A DNA stretch of 64,000 nt from Acidobacteriota bacterium (GCA_033549365.1 JAWSUF010000009.1:1-64000), one strand, 5' to 3'; positions 41,420 to 51,152 are shown, counted from the first letter of the stretch. The notes: generated from the letters alone by a model not told the origin. A program made the numbers and translations.

Positions 41420-44400
41420 TCAGGATTCCGGGCGGGGGATCTCCAGCGTGACCGTTGTGCCCCGTCCGGGACGGCTGGAGACATGGACCCGGCCGCCGTG
41501 GTCTTCGAGAATTTTTTTTACGATGGCCAGCCCCAGCCCGGTGCCGGAAGCTTTCATCGAAAAATAGGGGACGAATATTTTTTCCAGGGTTTTTTCGTCC
41601 ATGCCGATTCCGGAGTCGCGGATTTCCGCAACGGAAATATCGTCCTTCACAAAGACCCGGACGTCCACCTCTCCCGCGCCGGAGATGGATTCGATGGCGT
41701 TGATGAGCACATTCCGGACGGCCATTTTGATCTTGGACGGATCGGCCCTGGTGGGAACGCCGGCCGGCCCGGACGGATGCCTGCGGAAACGAATTCGGCC
41801 TTCAAGAAGACGGGCGTAGGGCCGGATCGTTTCATCCAGGAGTTCTCCGAGGTCGAAGGCTTCGATTTGAAGCGTCATGTCCCTTGAGAGATCCATGAAC
41901 TCCTGAGCGATGCGTCTCAGGTTTTCGACTTCGCCGATGATGTAGGAGACGGACTCCCGCAGGGCTTTTCCGAAATCGCCGCGCTTGTTCTCGTAGACGC
42001 GGAGCAAGTGTTCGGCCGAAAGCTGAATGGGGGTCAGAGGGTTCTTGATCTCATGAGCCACTTTTCTGGCCATTTCCGCCCAGGCGACTTTCCGGCCCAT
42101 GTCGGCCAGTTCCTGCTGATGTTCCTTGAGGCTGCGGATCATGGCATTGAAGCCCTCGATGAGCGTCATCATTTCGTCCCGGCTGCCGTGCTCGACGGCC
42201 ACCTCGAGGTTGCCGAGACTGACTTCGCGGGTTGCGGCCAGGAGCTTACGCAGGGGAGCGATGATCATGGTTCGGATACCGCGGGCGAACAGAACGACCA
42301 GGGCGGCGAAAAAAATCGATAAAAAGACGACGAACTCGATGAGCTCCTGCGCCGCCTTGTCCGCCTCCCGGCCTTCGAAGGGAAAGGGCAGGGAAATGAA
42401 ATAGGAGATGTCTTTGAACATGTAGGGGACGGTCAGCGTCTGGAATGAGTAATCGCCGATCTTCTGCCGGGTCGTGTGAAACGGACGTTTCTCGTGGACG
42501 ATCCGATGGTGGGTTTCCCCGTCGAGGAGGGACGGGAGAAGTCCGGCATCGAAAAACTCCCTACGGCTTGAGGCCAGGAGGCGTCCGTCCTGAAACAGAT
42601 TGACGTCGTTCGTGAGTGTGGCGCTGATCCATAGAACGAGATCCTCCGACGGCGAGGCGAACTGCGAATCCTCCTGCTCCTGGATGAATAGAAAGTCGTC
42701 CATGATGTTTCGGGCGAAGCCGGCCTGGGCTTCGGCTTCGGCCGTAAAACGGGCCGAGAAAATCCGGTCGTAAAGGTCGCGGGTGAAAAACGTGAACAGA
42801 AGAAGGGGAATGAAGGCGACGGCGAAGAACGCGGCGTAGACACGGTGGAAAAAGGAACGGAGCGTCGGAACGGGTGGACGTTTGCCGGAAACCAGAAACA
42901 GCCCGGCGGCGGCCGGGATCAAAAGACAGAGATAGAGAACCAGCAGTTTCACGAAATCGACGGAATGGCCCCGGAATGTCTTGCGCGGCAGAGTCAGCGC
43001 GGCGATTCGGTCATTGTGCCGGAAATAGTATCCCAGGTAGGGCTTCTCCTTGTCCCGGAAATTTCCCCATACGGGCTCACCGTTAAGGGCCAGGGCGGAC
43101 AGAACTTCGGGGGGAATGCCGGCCGAGGATCGGAGCGGATTGAACATGAGCCCGCCTTCGGAATCGTAGACGGCCAAACCGAAGTTGAAGGCGTCGAGGG
43201 AGGGAAGCGTATCCGTTCGCAGGAGTTCGAAATAGGGGTTGGCCGAATAGAGAAAGGGAAGCATTTCCGGATCGATGGAGAGATAGAGAAGGACGCGGCC
43301 GAGAAGCCCTTCGTCCGTCTCCCAGTCCCGGTAAGCGATAAAGAAATCGCGCTCCTTCCCGATGAACGAAATCGTTCGCCGGACGACGGTCCATTCGGAA
43401 TTGCCGGCCAGAGTGAACGCCGCTCCATAGACTCGGGGAACGTTCAGGGAAAAGCGGGATAGAATCTCGAGATCGGGCCCGAGAATCTCCAGGCTGGAGT
43501 ACCAGTTCAGGCGGGCGGCCGGGCTCTTTTCCCAAAGGACCCGGGCCAGGTCCGGCGCGCGCGGGTTTCGAAAGTATTCCCGGAGGACGTTGTCGTGCTT
43601 GTCGATTTCGAAGAGGGTCTGTTCAACGAGGAAACGGCCCCACCGCTCCTGGGAGATGATGGTGTCGGTCAAGAAATTCCGAACCAGCCGGCGGGAATGA
43701 TTGTCCAGGGCGAGGTTCAGGGACAGGGAGATGTGGAAAACGGCCAGGACAAAGACAAGAAGTGCCCCCGCGTTTTTTCGAATGGAGACGGCTCTGAGTG
43801 CGGCGGCGCCGACGGAGGCAAGAAGAAAAAACAGCGTCAGAACGATGACGGGCGGGAAACCTGCAGGTTGAAGAAGGAAAAAGATTGCACCGGCTCCGGC
43901 GGTGAATCCCAGGGCCGAATACCGGTTCGGAGTGAGGAGCGATGCAAGCCGGAAGGCGAAATAGCCGGCCGCCAGAAGCCCGGCCATTGCGGCCAGAAGA
44001 GCGCCGTGCAGGAGAAGAAAAGATCCCGACAGCGAAAAATCCAGGAGATGGACATTCGAGTTTTGAACCAGCCGGACGACCAGGTTCTGAAAAACGGCGG
44101 CGAAGCACCAGGACAGGGTCGCGGCGGCCGCGACGGCGGCTGTTGCGGCCGTCCGTCTGCGGCCGGCCCGGGAAGACCTCGGGAACTTCCGGACACCGAA
44201 GGCCAGCGCCGCCGCCGTTCCCAGAACGGCCATCGTTGTCAAAAAAATATCGGCCGGAGATCGCGTCAAAGCGCCGATCGAGAAAAAACCCGCGGCGGCC
44301 GGGGAGAAAACGGGCAGTGCGGAGATCCGCTCCAATCCGCTCGCGGCCAGAAATAAAAGACGCAGTCCCGCGATGAGAAGAATGATTCCCGCGACGGCGG

Positions 44401-45268
44401 CGGGATGTTTCTCCGGGCGGATGCGGAAGGTCGTCCCCAGCAGGATAAGTCCGATGGCGAGAGCGGCGGCCGACAACGCGAAAGCGGCCAGGAGAAGATC
44501 TTCCCTCATGGCCGATTTCCGGTAGGCCGGCGATGGGGAGTTCAGGGTGACCGTCGCGGCGATTCGGCCGTCGGGGTTTCGCAGAGGAAAAAAGAGTGTT
44601 TGGATATCGCTTCGATCCTGGGGATGACCCAGATATTCGTCATTGTGGCGGGTGAAAATTCTTTCGAATCCGCCGACGTCCTCCCGGTGATCCCAGTAAT
44701 CGATATCGACGTGCCTGCGGTGCCTTGGCTCCAGGAAATGATATTCCCGGAGATAAGGCGATTCAAATCGGGGCATAAAAGAGAGAAGCTTGAATCCGGC
44801 CGTCGAGCCTCCGTCGCCGTCGGGCCGGATGACGGCAAGATGTGCCGAAGCCCCGGAACGCACGATGAGAAGGAGGGGATGCTTTTCTTGGGCCGCTGAA
44901 AAGTCATCGGTCAGATCGGCGATGTTGCCCAGCCAGGCCAACATCCGTCCCCGGGCATCGAATCGAGCGATGCCTTCGGTCTCGGGATCGAGGCCGAGGT
45001 TTTCAAAAGATTGAAAAACGGCCGGAATGTCCCCGGCCGGTATCGCGGGCAGACGGTCCAGGGTCCGATTCAAATCAACCCGAACCCGAAGGAACGCGGT
45101 CCGGATGTCCTCCGCCCGGTTCCTGAGAAGGGTCAGGGTCTTTTCCGGGTCGGTGACCGAAAGAAAGGAGGGCAGGATCAGGGCGCAGGCTGCACAGACG
45201 GCCGCGGCGGCTGCGAAACCGGCCGCCGCGCGGGTTCCAAAGCGGTGAAAAGGGGAAAGCTTGGACAT
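41420..45268 (-). CDS. Large NtrY-like sensor histidine kinase
   Basis: 1282 residues, much longer than NtrY (about 700). It starts with a membrane helix (RAAAGFAAAAAVCAACALILPSF), an extracytoplasmic domain, then a cluster of about eight more helices, a second sensor region, further helices and a HAMP domain (APLRKLLAATREVSLGNLEVAVEHGSRDEMMTLIEGFN). The HisKA domain holds the phospho-accepting His in VAHEIKNPLTPIQLS (about residue 1070). The ATPase domain has NVLINAIESI, DSGIGM and GTGLGLAIV. No response regulator gene is adjacent. It shares a 1-bp TGATG overlap with the gene upstream. Confidence 0.85.
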   Translation of the reverse strand: MSKLSPFHRFGTRAAAGFAAAAAVCAACALILPSFLSVTDPEKTLTLLRNRAEDIRTAFLRVRVDLNRTLDRLPAIPAGDIPAVFQSFENLGLDPETEGIARFDARGRMLAWLGNIADLTDDFSAAQEKHPLLLIVRSGASAHLAVIRPDGDGGSTAGFKLLSFMPRFESPYLREYHFLEPRHRRHVDIDYWDHREDVGGFERIFTRHNDEYLGHPQDRSDIQTLFFPLRNPDGRIAATVTLNSPSPAYRKSAMREDLLLAAFALSAAALAIGLILLGTTFRIRPEKHPAAVAGIILLIAGLRLLFLAASGLERISALPVFSPAAAGFFSIGALTRSPADIFLTTMAVLGTAAALAFGVRKFPRSSRAGRRRTAATAAVAAAATLSWCFAAVFQNLVVRLVQNSNVHLLDFSLSGSFLLLHGALLAAMAGLLAAGYFAFRLASLLTPNRYSALGFTAGAGAIFFLLQPAGFPPVIVLTLFFLLASVGAAALRAVSIRKNAGALLVFVLAVFHISLSLNLALDNHSRRLVRNFLTDTIISQERWGRFLVEQTLFEIDKHDNVLREYFRNPRAPDLARVLWEKSPAARLNWYSSLEILGPDLEILSRFSLNVPRVYGAAFTLAGNSEWTVVRRTISFIGKERDFFIAYRDWETDEGLLGRVLLYLSIDPEMLPFLYSANPYFELLRTDTLPSLDAFNFGLAVYDSEGGLMFNPLRSSAGIPPEVLSALALNGEPVWGNFRDKEKPYLGYYFRHNDRIAALTLPRKTFRGHSVDFVKLLVLYLCLLIPAAAGLFLVSGKRPPVPTLRSFFHRVYAAFFAVAFIPLLLFTFFTRDLYDRIFSARFTAEAEAQAGFARNIMDDFLFIQEQEDSQFASPSEDLVLWISATLTNDVNLFQDGRLLASSRREFFDAGLLPSLLDGETHHRIVHEKRPFHTTRQKIGDYSFQTLTVPYMFKDISYFISLPFPFEGREADKAAQELIEFVVFLSIFFAALVVLFARGIRTMIIAPLRKLLAATREVSLGNLEVAVEHGSRDEMMTLIEGFNAMIRSLKEHQQELADMGRKVAWAEMARKVAHEIKNPLTPIQLSAEHLLRVYENKRGDFGKALRESVSYIIGEVENLRRIAQEFMDLSRDMTLQIEAFDLGELLDETIRPYARLLEGRIRFRRHPSGPAGVPTRADPSKIKMAVRNVLINAIESISGAGEVDVRVFVKDDISVAEIRDSGIGMDEKTLEKIFVPYFSMKASGTGLGLAIVKKILEDHGGRVHVSSRPGRGTTVTLEIPRPES

Positions 45269-45720
45269 CAGCGTTTATCGGCCCGGATTTCGGCGATCCT
45301 CCAGAGCGGGCGCGCCCGGCGTTCGGCGCCGGGCGGTGGGAACTCCGGCTGAATCCGGATGAAGACGTCAAAGACATAAGCCGTGTTTGTCCGAATGTTC
45401 CGGAAGGACCAGCGGGACTTGTGGATGCGGGCCGGGTCTCCGGGAAGAACGGACGGCCGGGGGTCGAGATAGAATTCCACGGTCCGGAAAGACGAGAAAA
45501 ACCGTTCGAACAGCAGCCGGGCCTGCTCGTCCGAAACCCGGTCGGAGAAGCCCAGGGGCTCGGGAAGAGAAAGATGCAGGGATCCCGATGACGTGAACAA
45601 CCGGTGAAGGCCGTCGGCGCGGTTTTGCAGAAATGCGCTCTCAATATCTTTCGTCTGGGGGGATAAAAAAGAAACGAGGAATGATGCCAGGACGACGGAT
45701 AACGGATTCACCTGACCCAT
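45268..45720 (-). CDS. Exported protein, DUF4783/NTF2-like
   Basis: 150 residues from MGQVNPLSVVLASFLVSFL, a signal peptide. The body IESAFLQNRADGLHRLFTSSGSLHLSLPE and LLFERFFSSFRTVEFYLDP, ending in LWRIAEIRAD, fits small secreted NTF2-like domains of the DUF4783 type. The role is unknown. It forms an operon with the sensor kinase, which suggests a role near that sensor. Confidence 0.55.
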   Translation of the reverse strand: MGQVNPLSVVLASFLVSFLSPQTKDIESAFLQNRADGLHRLFTSSGSLHLSLPEPLGFSDRVSDEQARLLFERFFSSFRTVEFYLDPRPSVLPGDPARIHKSRWSFRNIRTNTAYVFDVFIRIQPEFPPPGAERRARPLWRIAEIRADKR

Positions 45721-45828
45721 GGTATCACAGGCCGTTGCCGACAACCAGCGGCCGCCGCGGCGCCTGTTTGGAACACAAAGTCCCGCCGGCCGTGTGGTTT
45801 CGGCCGGGGGGCGGATCGGGTGTGGAGG

Positions 45829-46053
45829 CTAGTCTTTTTTTTCGACGGTTTCTTCCTCGAGTTTCTTCGTCCTCTGGGCGTCCTTGATGCTGCTGATGCC
45901 GGCGATGAGGGCGATCAATCCACCGAAGAAGAGGATGGGAGGAATGAATCCCAGCACGAGAGCCACGAATTGTTCCGTCCAATGAAAGATCGCCAGGAGA
46001 AGCCCTCCGGCCATGGCGACCAGGCCTCCGAGAACAGCTAAAAACTTACCCAT
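45829..46053 (-). CDS. Small two-helix membrane protein
   Basis: 74 residues: two membrane helices (FLAVLGGLVAMAGGLLLAIF and ALVLGFIPPILFFGGLIALIAG) and a charged tail (KDAQRTKKLEEETVEKKD). GGGAGG precedes the ATG and a strong promoter lies at 46086-46114. No family was recognised. Confidence 0.7.
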   Translation of the reverse strand: MGKFLAVLGGLVAMAGGLLLAIFHWTEQFVALVLGFIPPILFFGGLIALIAGISSIKDAQRTKKLEEETVEKKD

Positions 46054-46085
46054 GGAAAACCTCCCTTCCAGATAATTTTTGACGC

Positions 46086-46114
46086 ATTATATCAAATCGT
46101 CCGACTCTCCGCAA
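46086..46114 (-). promoter_or_regulatory. Promoter of the small membrane protein gene
   Basis: On the minus strand TTGCGG (46114-46109) and a perfect TATAAT (46091-46086) are 17 bp apart, 32 nt before the ATG. Confidence 0.65.
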
Positions 46115-46117
46115 GAA

Positions 46118-48271
46118 TCACTCCCGGATTCCCGCCCGGTCGAGTAGAAAAGCGTATTCCATGGCCGTTTCGCGAAAACGCTGAAAACGGCCCGATGCGC
46201 CGCCGTGTCCGGCGTCGAAATTGGTCCACAGGAACAGGGGAGCATCGCCGGTTTTCAGGGCCCGCATCCGGGCCACCCACTTGGCCGGTTCCCAGTACTG
46301 GACCTGGGAATCGTGAAGACCGGTCGTGACCAGCATGGCCGGATAGTCCTTGGCCTCGACATTGTCATAGGGCGAGTAGGACAGCATGTAGTCGTAGTAT
46401 TCCTTGTCATTCGGATTTCCCCATTCGTCGTATTCGCTCGTCGTGAGGGGGATGGAACTGTCCAGCATGGTCGTGATGACATCGACCCAGGGCACGGCGG
46501 CGATGACGCCGCGGAAAAGCTCCGGGCGCATATTGACGACGGCGCCCATGAGAAGCCCGCCGGCGCTTCCGCCCATGGCGAAGAGCTTGCCGGGTTCGGT
46601 GTATTGTCTGTCGATGAGATGCTCGGCGCAGGCGATGAAATCGGTGAAGGTGTTCTTTTTGTTGAGGAGCTTGCCGTCCTCATACCAGGCCCGGCCCATC
46701 TCCTGGCCGCCGCGGATATGGGCGATGGCGTAAATGAACCCGTGGTCGAGAAGACTCAGACGCACCGAGCTGAATGTGGGGTCGGTGCTGGCTCCGTAGG
46801 AACCGTATCCATAGAGAAGGAGGGGTTGGGGGCCGTCGGTCTTGAGATCTTTCCGGTAGACGAGAGAGATCGGCACTTCGATTCCATCGGCCGCCGCCGC
46901 GTGAAAGCGCTCGGCGTGGTAGGCGGAGGGATCGTAGCCGCCGACGACCTCGTCCTGCTTGAGGAGGGTCTTCTCCTGCGTTCTCATGTTGTAATCGAAG
47001 ACGGACATGGGCGTCGTCAGGGATGTGTACCTGTAGCGGACGACTTCGGTTTCGATTTCCGGGTTCTGGGAGGGAAAGACGGCGTAGGTTTCCTCGCCGA
47101 AATCGAGATGGTGCTCGGAGCGGTCCTTCCAGCGGATGACGCGCATGTGGGTCAATCCCGCCTTCCTTTCTCCGACAACCAGATAGTCCTTGAAAACCTC
47201 GATGCCCTGGATCAGGACATCCGGGCGATGGGGGATGACCTCGGTCCAGTGGGCCTTGCCCGGCCGCGACACGGGGGCCGACACCAGGCGGAAATTCTCC
47301 GCCTTGTCGTTGGTCAGGATGTAGAAGACATTCCCCAGATGTTCCACGCTGTATTCGAGATTGCGCTCCCGGGGCTGGACGATCTTGAATTCTCCTGCGG
47401 GACGTCCGGTTTCAAGAAAGCGGAATTCGTTGGACAGCGTGCTCATCGAGGCGATCATGATGTAGGCGTCGGACTTGGTCCGGTAGACTCCGGCACTGAA
47501 GGTCTCGTCGTTTTCGGCAAAAACCTCGACATCGTCGGAAGGATCGGTTCCCAGGACGTGGCGCATGATCCTGAAAGTGCGGAGGGTTGTCGGGTCCTTG
47601 ACCGTGTAGAAAAACGTGGCGTTGTCGTCGGCCCAGGCCGCCGAACCCGAGGTGTTGATCATGCGTTCCGGCAGGATCTCTCCCGTCTCCAGGTTCTTGA
47701 TCTGCAGCGTATAGAGGCGGCGGCTTACGGTGTCGGTTCCGAAGGCCAGGAGCCGGTTGTCCGGGCTGACCGAAAGCCCGGCGACGTGAAAATAAGCCTG
47801 CCCTTCGGCCATGGCGGGGACATCGAGCAGGATCTCCTCCGGAGCGTCCAGGCTGCCTTTTTTCCGGCAGTGCAGAGGATACTCGCCGCCTTCTTCGAAC
47901 CGGGTGTAGTAATAATACTCATTTTTGCGATAAGGAACGGACATGTCGACGGCTTGGATGCGGCCCACGATTTCATCGAAGAGCTTGGATTGGAGCACTT
48001 CGGTATGCTTCATCGCAGCCTGGGTATAGGCGTTTTCCGCCTCGAGGTAGGCGATGACCTCGGGATTCTCCCTTTCCCGGAGCCAGAAGTACTCGTCGAT
48101 CCGGGTGTGTCCGTGCGCGGTCAGTTCAACGGGTTTCTTGGCTGCAACGGGAGGCTGAACGGCCGTATCGCTCTTCGGCGAGCATCCGGGAATGACGAGG
48201 ACAATGAGAAGCAGCGACAGCAGGAGAGGCCCCGCCGCACTTTTCATAAAGACTCTGGACCGTGTTGTCAT
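46118..48271 (-). CDS. Prolyl oligopeptidase family (oligopeptidase B-like) lipoprotein
   Basis: 717 residues. The lipoprotein signal LLLSLLLIVLVIPGC predicts anchoring outside the inner membrane, unusual for oligopeptidase B, which is cytosolic. An N-terminal beta-propeller (HGHTRIDEYFWLRERENPEVIAYLEAEN onward) precedes the hydrolase. YGYGSYGASTDPTFS and AHIRGGQEMGRAWYEDGK are S9A marks. The catalytic Ser is in GGSAGGLLMGAV, the Asp near VTTGLHDSQV, and the His in FDAGHGGASGRF. It cleaves after basic residues in peptides. The ATG at 48271 has AAGGAG 5 nt upstream. Confidence 0.9.
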   Translation of the reverse strand: MTTRSRVFMKSAAGPLLLSLLLIVLVIPGCSPKSDTAVQPPVAAKKPVELTAHGHTRIDEYFWLRERENPEVIAYLEAENAYTQAAMKHTEVLQSKLFDEIVGRIQAVDMSVPYRKNEYYYYTRFEEGGEYPLHCRKKGSLDAPEEILLDVPAMAEGQAYFHVAGLSVSPDNRLLAFGTDTVSRRLYTLQIKNLETGEILPERMINTSGSAAWADDNATFFYTVKDPTTLRTFRIMRHVLGTDPSDDVEVFAENDETFSAGVYRTKSDAYIMIASMSTLSNEFRFLETGRPAGEFKIVQPRERNLEYSVEHLGNVFYILTNDKAENFRLVSAPVSRPGKAHWTEVIPHRPDVLIQGIEVFKDYLVVGERKAGLTHMRVIRWKDRSEHHLDFGEETYAVFPSQNPEIETEVVRYRYTSLTTPMSVFDYNMRTQEKTLLKQDEVVGGYDPSAYHAERFHAAAADGIEVPISLVYRKDLKTDGPQPLLLYGYGSYGASTDPTFSSVRLSLLDHGFIYAIAHIRGGQEMGRAWYEDGKLLNKKNTFTDFIACAEHLIDRQYTEPGKLFAMGGSAGGLLMGAVVNMRPELFRGVIAAVPWVDVITTMLDSSIPLTTSEYDEWGNPNDKEYYDYMLSYSPYDNVEAKDYPAMLVTTGLHDSQVQYWEPAKWVARMRALKTGDAPLFLWTNFDAGHGGASGRFQRFRETAMEYAFLLDRAGIRE

Positions 48272-48331
48272 GCGCACTCCTTATTCATGAGAAATCCGGC
48301 ATGGACATGAGGATATCAGGCTAACACCGGG

Positions 48332-48360
48332 TTGTTTGGGTGTCAACTGTCCTTTATAAT
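48332..48360 (+). promoter_or_regulatory. Promoter of pyruvate kinase gene
   Basis: TTGTTT (48332-48337) and TATAAT (48355-48360) are 17 bp apart. The ATG at 48374 lies 13 nt after the -10 box, so the leader is only a few nucleotides. Confidence 0.65.
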
Positions 48361-48373
48361 AATAACCGATGTC

Positions 48374-49789
48374 ATGAGAAAAACCAAAATCGTCTGCACC
48401 ATCGGCCCGGCCTCGAGATCGCCGGAAACCTTGAGGCGTCTGATCCTGGCCGGGATGAATGTCGCCCGTCTTAATTTTTCCCACGGCACTCACCGGGAGC
48501 ACGGGGAGGTCATTGCGCGGTTGCGCCGTCTATCCCGGCGGCTCGGCCGGCCGGTGGCCGTTCTTCAGGACCTGGCCGGGCCGAAAATCCGCATCGGTCC
48601 CATCGATTCCGGATCGATCATGCTTGAGCCGGGCGCCGAGTTCACGTTGACGTCCCGAAAGGTGACGGGAGACGAGCGGGAGGTTTCGGTCAATTACCGG
48701 GCCATGCCCGCCGAAGTTCGGAAAGGGGATGTTCTCCTTCTCAGCGACGGGGCCCTGGAACTCGAAGTGCTGTCCGTCAAGGATCGGGACATTCGCTGCC
48801 GGGTCATTATCGGAGGGCCTCTCAGTTCTTTCAAAGGCATCAATTTGCCCACCCGGACGCTTCAAACCCCCAGCCTAACGGCGAAAGACAAAGTCGATTT
48901 GGTTTTCGGGATCCAAAACGGGGTCGACTTTGTGGCCATGTCTTTTGTTCGAAAAGCGTCGGATATCGCCGCAGCCCGAAGACACATGAAGCGTCACGGT
49001 GAAGAGATTCCGGTGATCGCCAAGATCGAAAAGCACGAGGCCCTGGATAACCTGGACGCCATTGTCGAGGTCGCCGACGGAATCATGGTCGCACGGGGCG
49101 ATCTGGGCGTGGAAATTCCGTTTGAAAAAATTCCCCGGATCCAAAAACTTCTCATCCGGAAATCCGGCCGGGCCGGAATTCCTGTTATCACGGCCACCCA
49201 GATGCTGCGTTCCATGGTCGATGCCCCCCGCCCGACCCGGGCCGAAGTGACCGACGTCGCCAATGCCATTTTCGATGGAACGGACGCCGTCATGCTTTCC
49301 GAGGAGACCGCCGTCGGCCGCTATCCCGTCCAATCCGCGGCCGTGATGAGCCGCATCGCCGAGGAAGCCGAGCGGACACCCTCGCTCGGTCTCCGGCCCG
49401 GCGCGGAAGATCTCGATACCCCTGTTTCCCTGCCGGGGGCCGTGGCCCGCGCCGCCTGCGGTCTCGCGGCCGACATTCGGGCCGCCGCGATCATCACATT
49501 CACCCATTCGGGCGGCACGGCCCGGCTTGTCTCCCGTTGCCGTCCGGAATGCTCGATCATCGCCCATACCCCCCTGGAACAGACGCGCAACCGGCTGGCC
49601 TTGAGCTGGGGCGTCATTCCTGTTCTGGGAGAATCCATGACGGATACCGACGCCATGGTCGCTTCGGCTTTGACCTCGGCCCGGAAAACCGGTCTGGTCC
49701 GGAAAGGGCAGACCGTCGTTATCACAGCCGGGGTTCCCCTGGGAGTCCCCGGCACGACGAATCTCATCAAGGCTGAACAGGTTCCCTAA
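48374..49789 (+). CDS. pyk: Pyruvate kinase
   Basis: 471 residues. MRKTKIVCTIGPASRS is the N-terminus. NVARLNFSHGTH carries the phosphate-binding Arg, VAMSFVRKASD and EIPVIAKIEK the active-site Lys and Glu, ARGDLGVEIPFEKIP the metal Asp, and TATQMLRSMVDAPRPTRAEV the signature loop. It converts phosphoenolpyruvate and ADP to pyruvate and ATP. No N- or C-terminal extension. The VWFA gene starts 1 bp after its stop. Confidence 0.95.
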   Translation: MRKTKIVCTIGPASRSPETLRRLILAGMNVARLNFSHGTHREHGEVIARLRRLSRRLGRPVAVLQDLAGPKIRIGPIDSGSIMLEPGAEFTLTSRKVTGDEREVSVNYRAMPAEVRKGDVLLLSDGALELEVLSVKDRDIRCRVIIGGPLSSFKGINLPTRTLQTPSLTAKDKVDLVFGIQNGVDFVAMSFVRKASDIAAARRHMKRHGEEIPVIAKIEKHEALDNLDAIVEVADGIMVARGDLGVEIPFEKIPRIQKLLIRKSGRAGIPVITATQMLRSMVDAPRPTRAEVTDVANAIFDGTDAVMLSEETAVGRYPVQSAAVMSRIAEEAERTPSLGLRPGAEDLDTPVSLPGAVARAACGLAADIRAAAIITFTHSGGTARLVSRCRPECSIIAHTPLEQTRNRLALSWGVIPVLGESMTDTDAMVASALTSARKTGLVRKGQTVVITAGVPLGVPGTTNLIKAEQVP

Positions 49790-49790
49790 T

Positions 49791-50972
49791 ATGAAAAAAA
49801 CAGCATGGTTCGGATTTGCCGCGGCCGCGGTGCTGGCCGCCGGAGCCGTCGGCGGGCAGGACATCTCGCATGTCGTGAAAGTCGTCAACATCGAAGTCCC
49901 CGTCCGGGTCTTTCAAGGGGATGTCTTCGTCGACAATCTCGGCATCGAGGATTTCGAACTGATCGAGGACGGCCGGATCCAGGACATCTCCGGGGTCGTT
50001 CTCGTCAAAAAAACAAGCGTTCTCAGAGAGGAAGGCCGAACACCCGATCCCCGGGTCAGCCGGACCTTTGTCTTCCTCTTCCAACTCTCGGATTATTTTC
50101 CCGAGATCGCCAAGGCCGTCGACCATTTTCTGACCGACATTTTTCTTCCCGGCGACACGCTCATCGTCATCACGCCCCTCCGAAGTTACAGCCTGAAGGG
50201 CGATGCTCTGGAAAAAATGAGCCGGGATGCCGTCAGAGACAGGCTCATGAGCATCCTGCGGACCGATGTCGCCATCGGCGGCACGGAATACAAGAACATC
50301 ATGAGGGAGCTTCACTCTCTGCTGTCCGGGGGAATCACGGAAGAATCCCTGACCTATTACGAGGAAACCCTGAACCGCCTCGAAACCCTGCGCGTCGTCG
50401 ATCAGGCCAAGATGATCGAATTCGCCCGGTTCCTGAAAGACAGGGAGGGCTCGAAGCACGTCTTTCTCTTTTACCAGAAAGAGGAGATCCCCAAGCTTCA
50501 CCCGAGGGTTCTGAGCGAGACCATGGACATGTCCCTGGACCAGATGAGCTTCGTCTTCACGCTTATGGACAGGTTCGATTTCTATCGCCGGGAACTCAAC
50601 GTGAATGTCGAAGAGATCATGAAAGCCTTTTCGGACTCGTCCCTCTCCGCTCATTTCCTCTTCTTGACGCGGACCCCGGCTCAGCAGATGGACATTACGG
50701 AAAGACGGCCCTCGGGACTGATCATGGTCGAACAATCCGAGGACATCTACAGCGCATTCCGGGAGATCGCCGGAGCGACGGGCGGGTTGACGACCGCCTC
50801 ATCCGATCCGGCCGCGGCCTTCCGCAGAGCGGCCGACGCGGCGGAAAGCTATTACCTTCTGTTTTATTCCCCGCGGGACTACAAGGCCGACGGCGGATTC
50901 CGTCGCATCCAGGTGAAGGTCAAGACCGGCAGTTTTACCATCCGACACAGAGCCGGCTACTTCGCCGACTAA
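49791..50972 (+). CDS. VWFA-related (acidobacterial-type) secreted protein
   Basis: 393 residues with a signal peptide (MKKTAWFGFAAAAVLAAGAVGG). The N-terminal strands VVNIEVPVRVFQGDVFVDNLGIEDFELIEDGRIQDI are the marker of the VWFA-related family common in Acidobacteriota. A VWA-like domain follows (TFVFLFQLSDYFPEIAKAVDHFL), but the DxSxS MIDAS is replaced by LFQLSDY, so metal binding may be lost. The C-terminus YYLLFYSPRDYKADGGFRRIQVKVK is a family hallmark. It lies in an operon with pyruvate kinase. Confidence 0.85.
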   Translation: MKKTAWFGFAAAAVLAAGAVGGQDISHVVKVVNIEVPVRVFQGDVFVDNLGIEDFELIEDGRIQDISGVVLVKKTSVLREEGRTPDPRVSRTFVFLFQLSDYFPEIAKAVDHFLTDIFLPGDTLIVITPLRSYSLKGDALEKMSRDAVRDRLMSILRTDVAIGGTEYKNIMRELHSLLSGGITEESLTYYEETLNRLETLRVVDQAKMIEFARFLKDREGSKHVFLFYQKEEIPKLHPRVLSETMDMSLDQMSFVFTLMDRFDFYRRELNVNVEEIMKAFSDSSLSAHFLFLTRTPAQQMDITERRPSGLIMVEQSEDIYSAFREIAGATGGLTTASSDPAAAFRRAADAAESYYLLFYSPRDYKADGGFRRIQVKVKTGSFTIRHRAGYFAD

Positions 50973-50981
50973 TTCCCGAGG

Positions 50982-51143
50982 CTGTGCGTTAAAAGAGCCG
51001 GGATCCCCCCTGCGCCTCGCAGAAACCTCCTTGCGGGGGACAATAAGGTGCAACGAAGCCGGAATGGTGAGATCGGCACGCCCGAAGGGTCATAACGCCG
51101 GATTATTGGAAAAGAAGAAAAACACCGGCGTTATGACGCACAG
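50982..51143. ncRNA. Structured intergenic element, copy 1
   Basis: Outer stem CTGTGC/GCACAG (within 50982-50989 and 51136-51143). Inner stem of 13 perfect pairs: 51089-51101 with 51125-51137, loop 23 nt. The core at about 51050-51090 (GATCGGCACGCCCGAAGGGT and upstream bases) closely matches copy 2 at 56680. It lies between two convergent genes. A transcript or its strand has not been shown. No protein is encoded. Confidence 0.5.
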
Positions 51144-51152
51144 ACCCGGAGC

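Noticed and set aside
46205-48310. 701-codon plus-strand frame
   Set aside because: Antisense shadow of the oligopeptidase B-like gene; no recognisable motifs.
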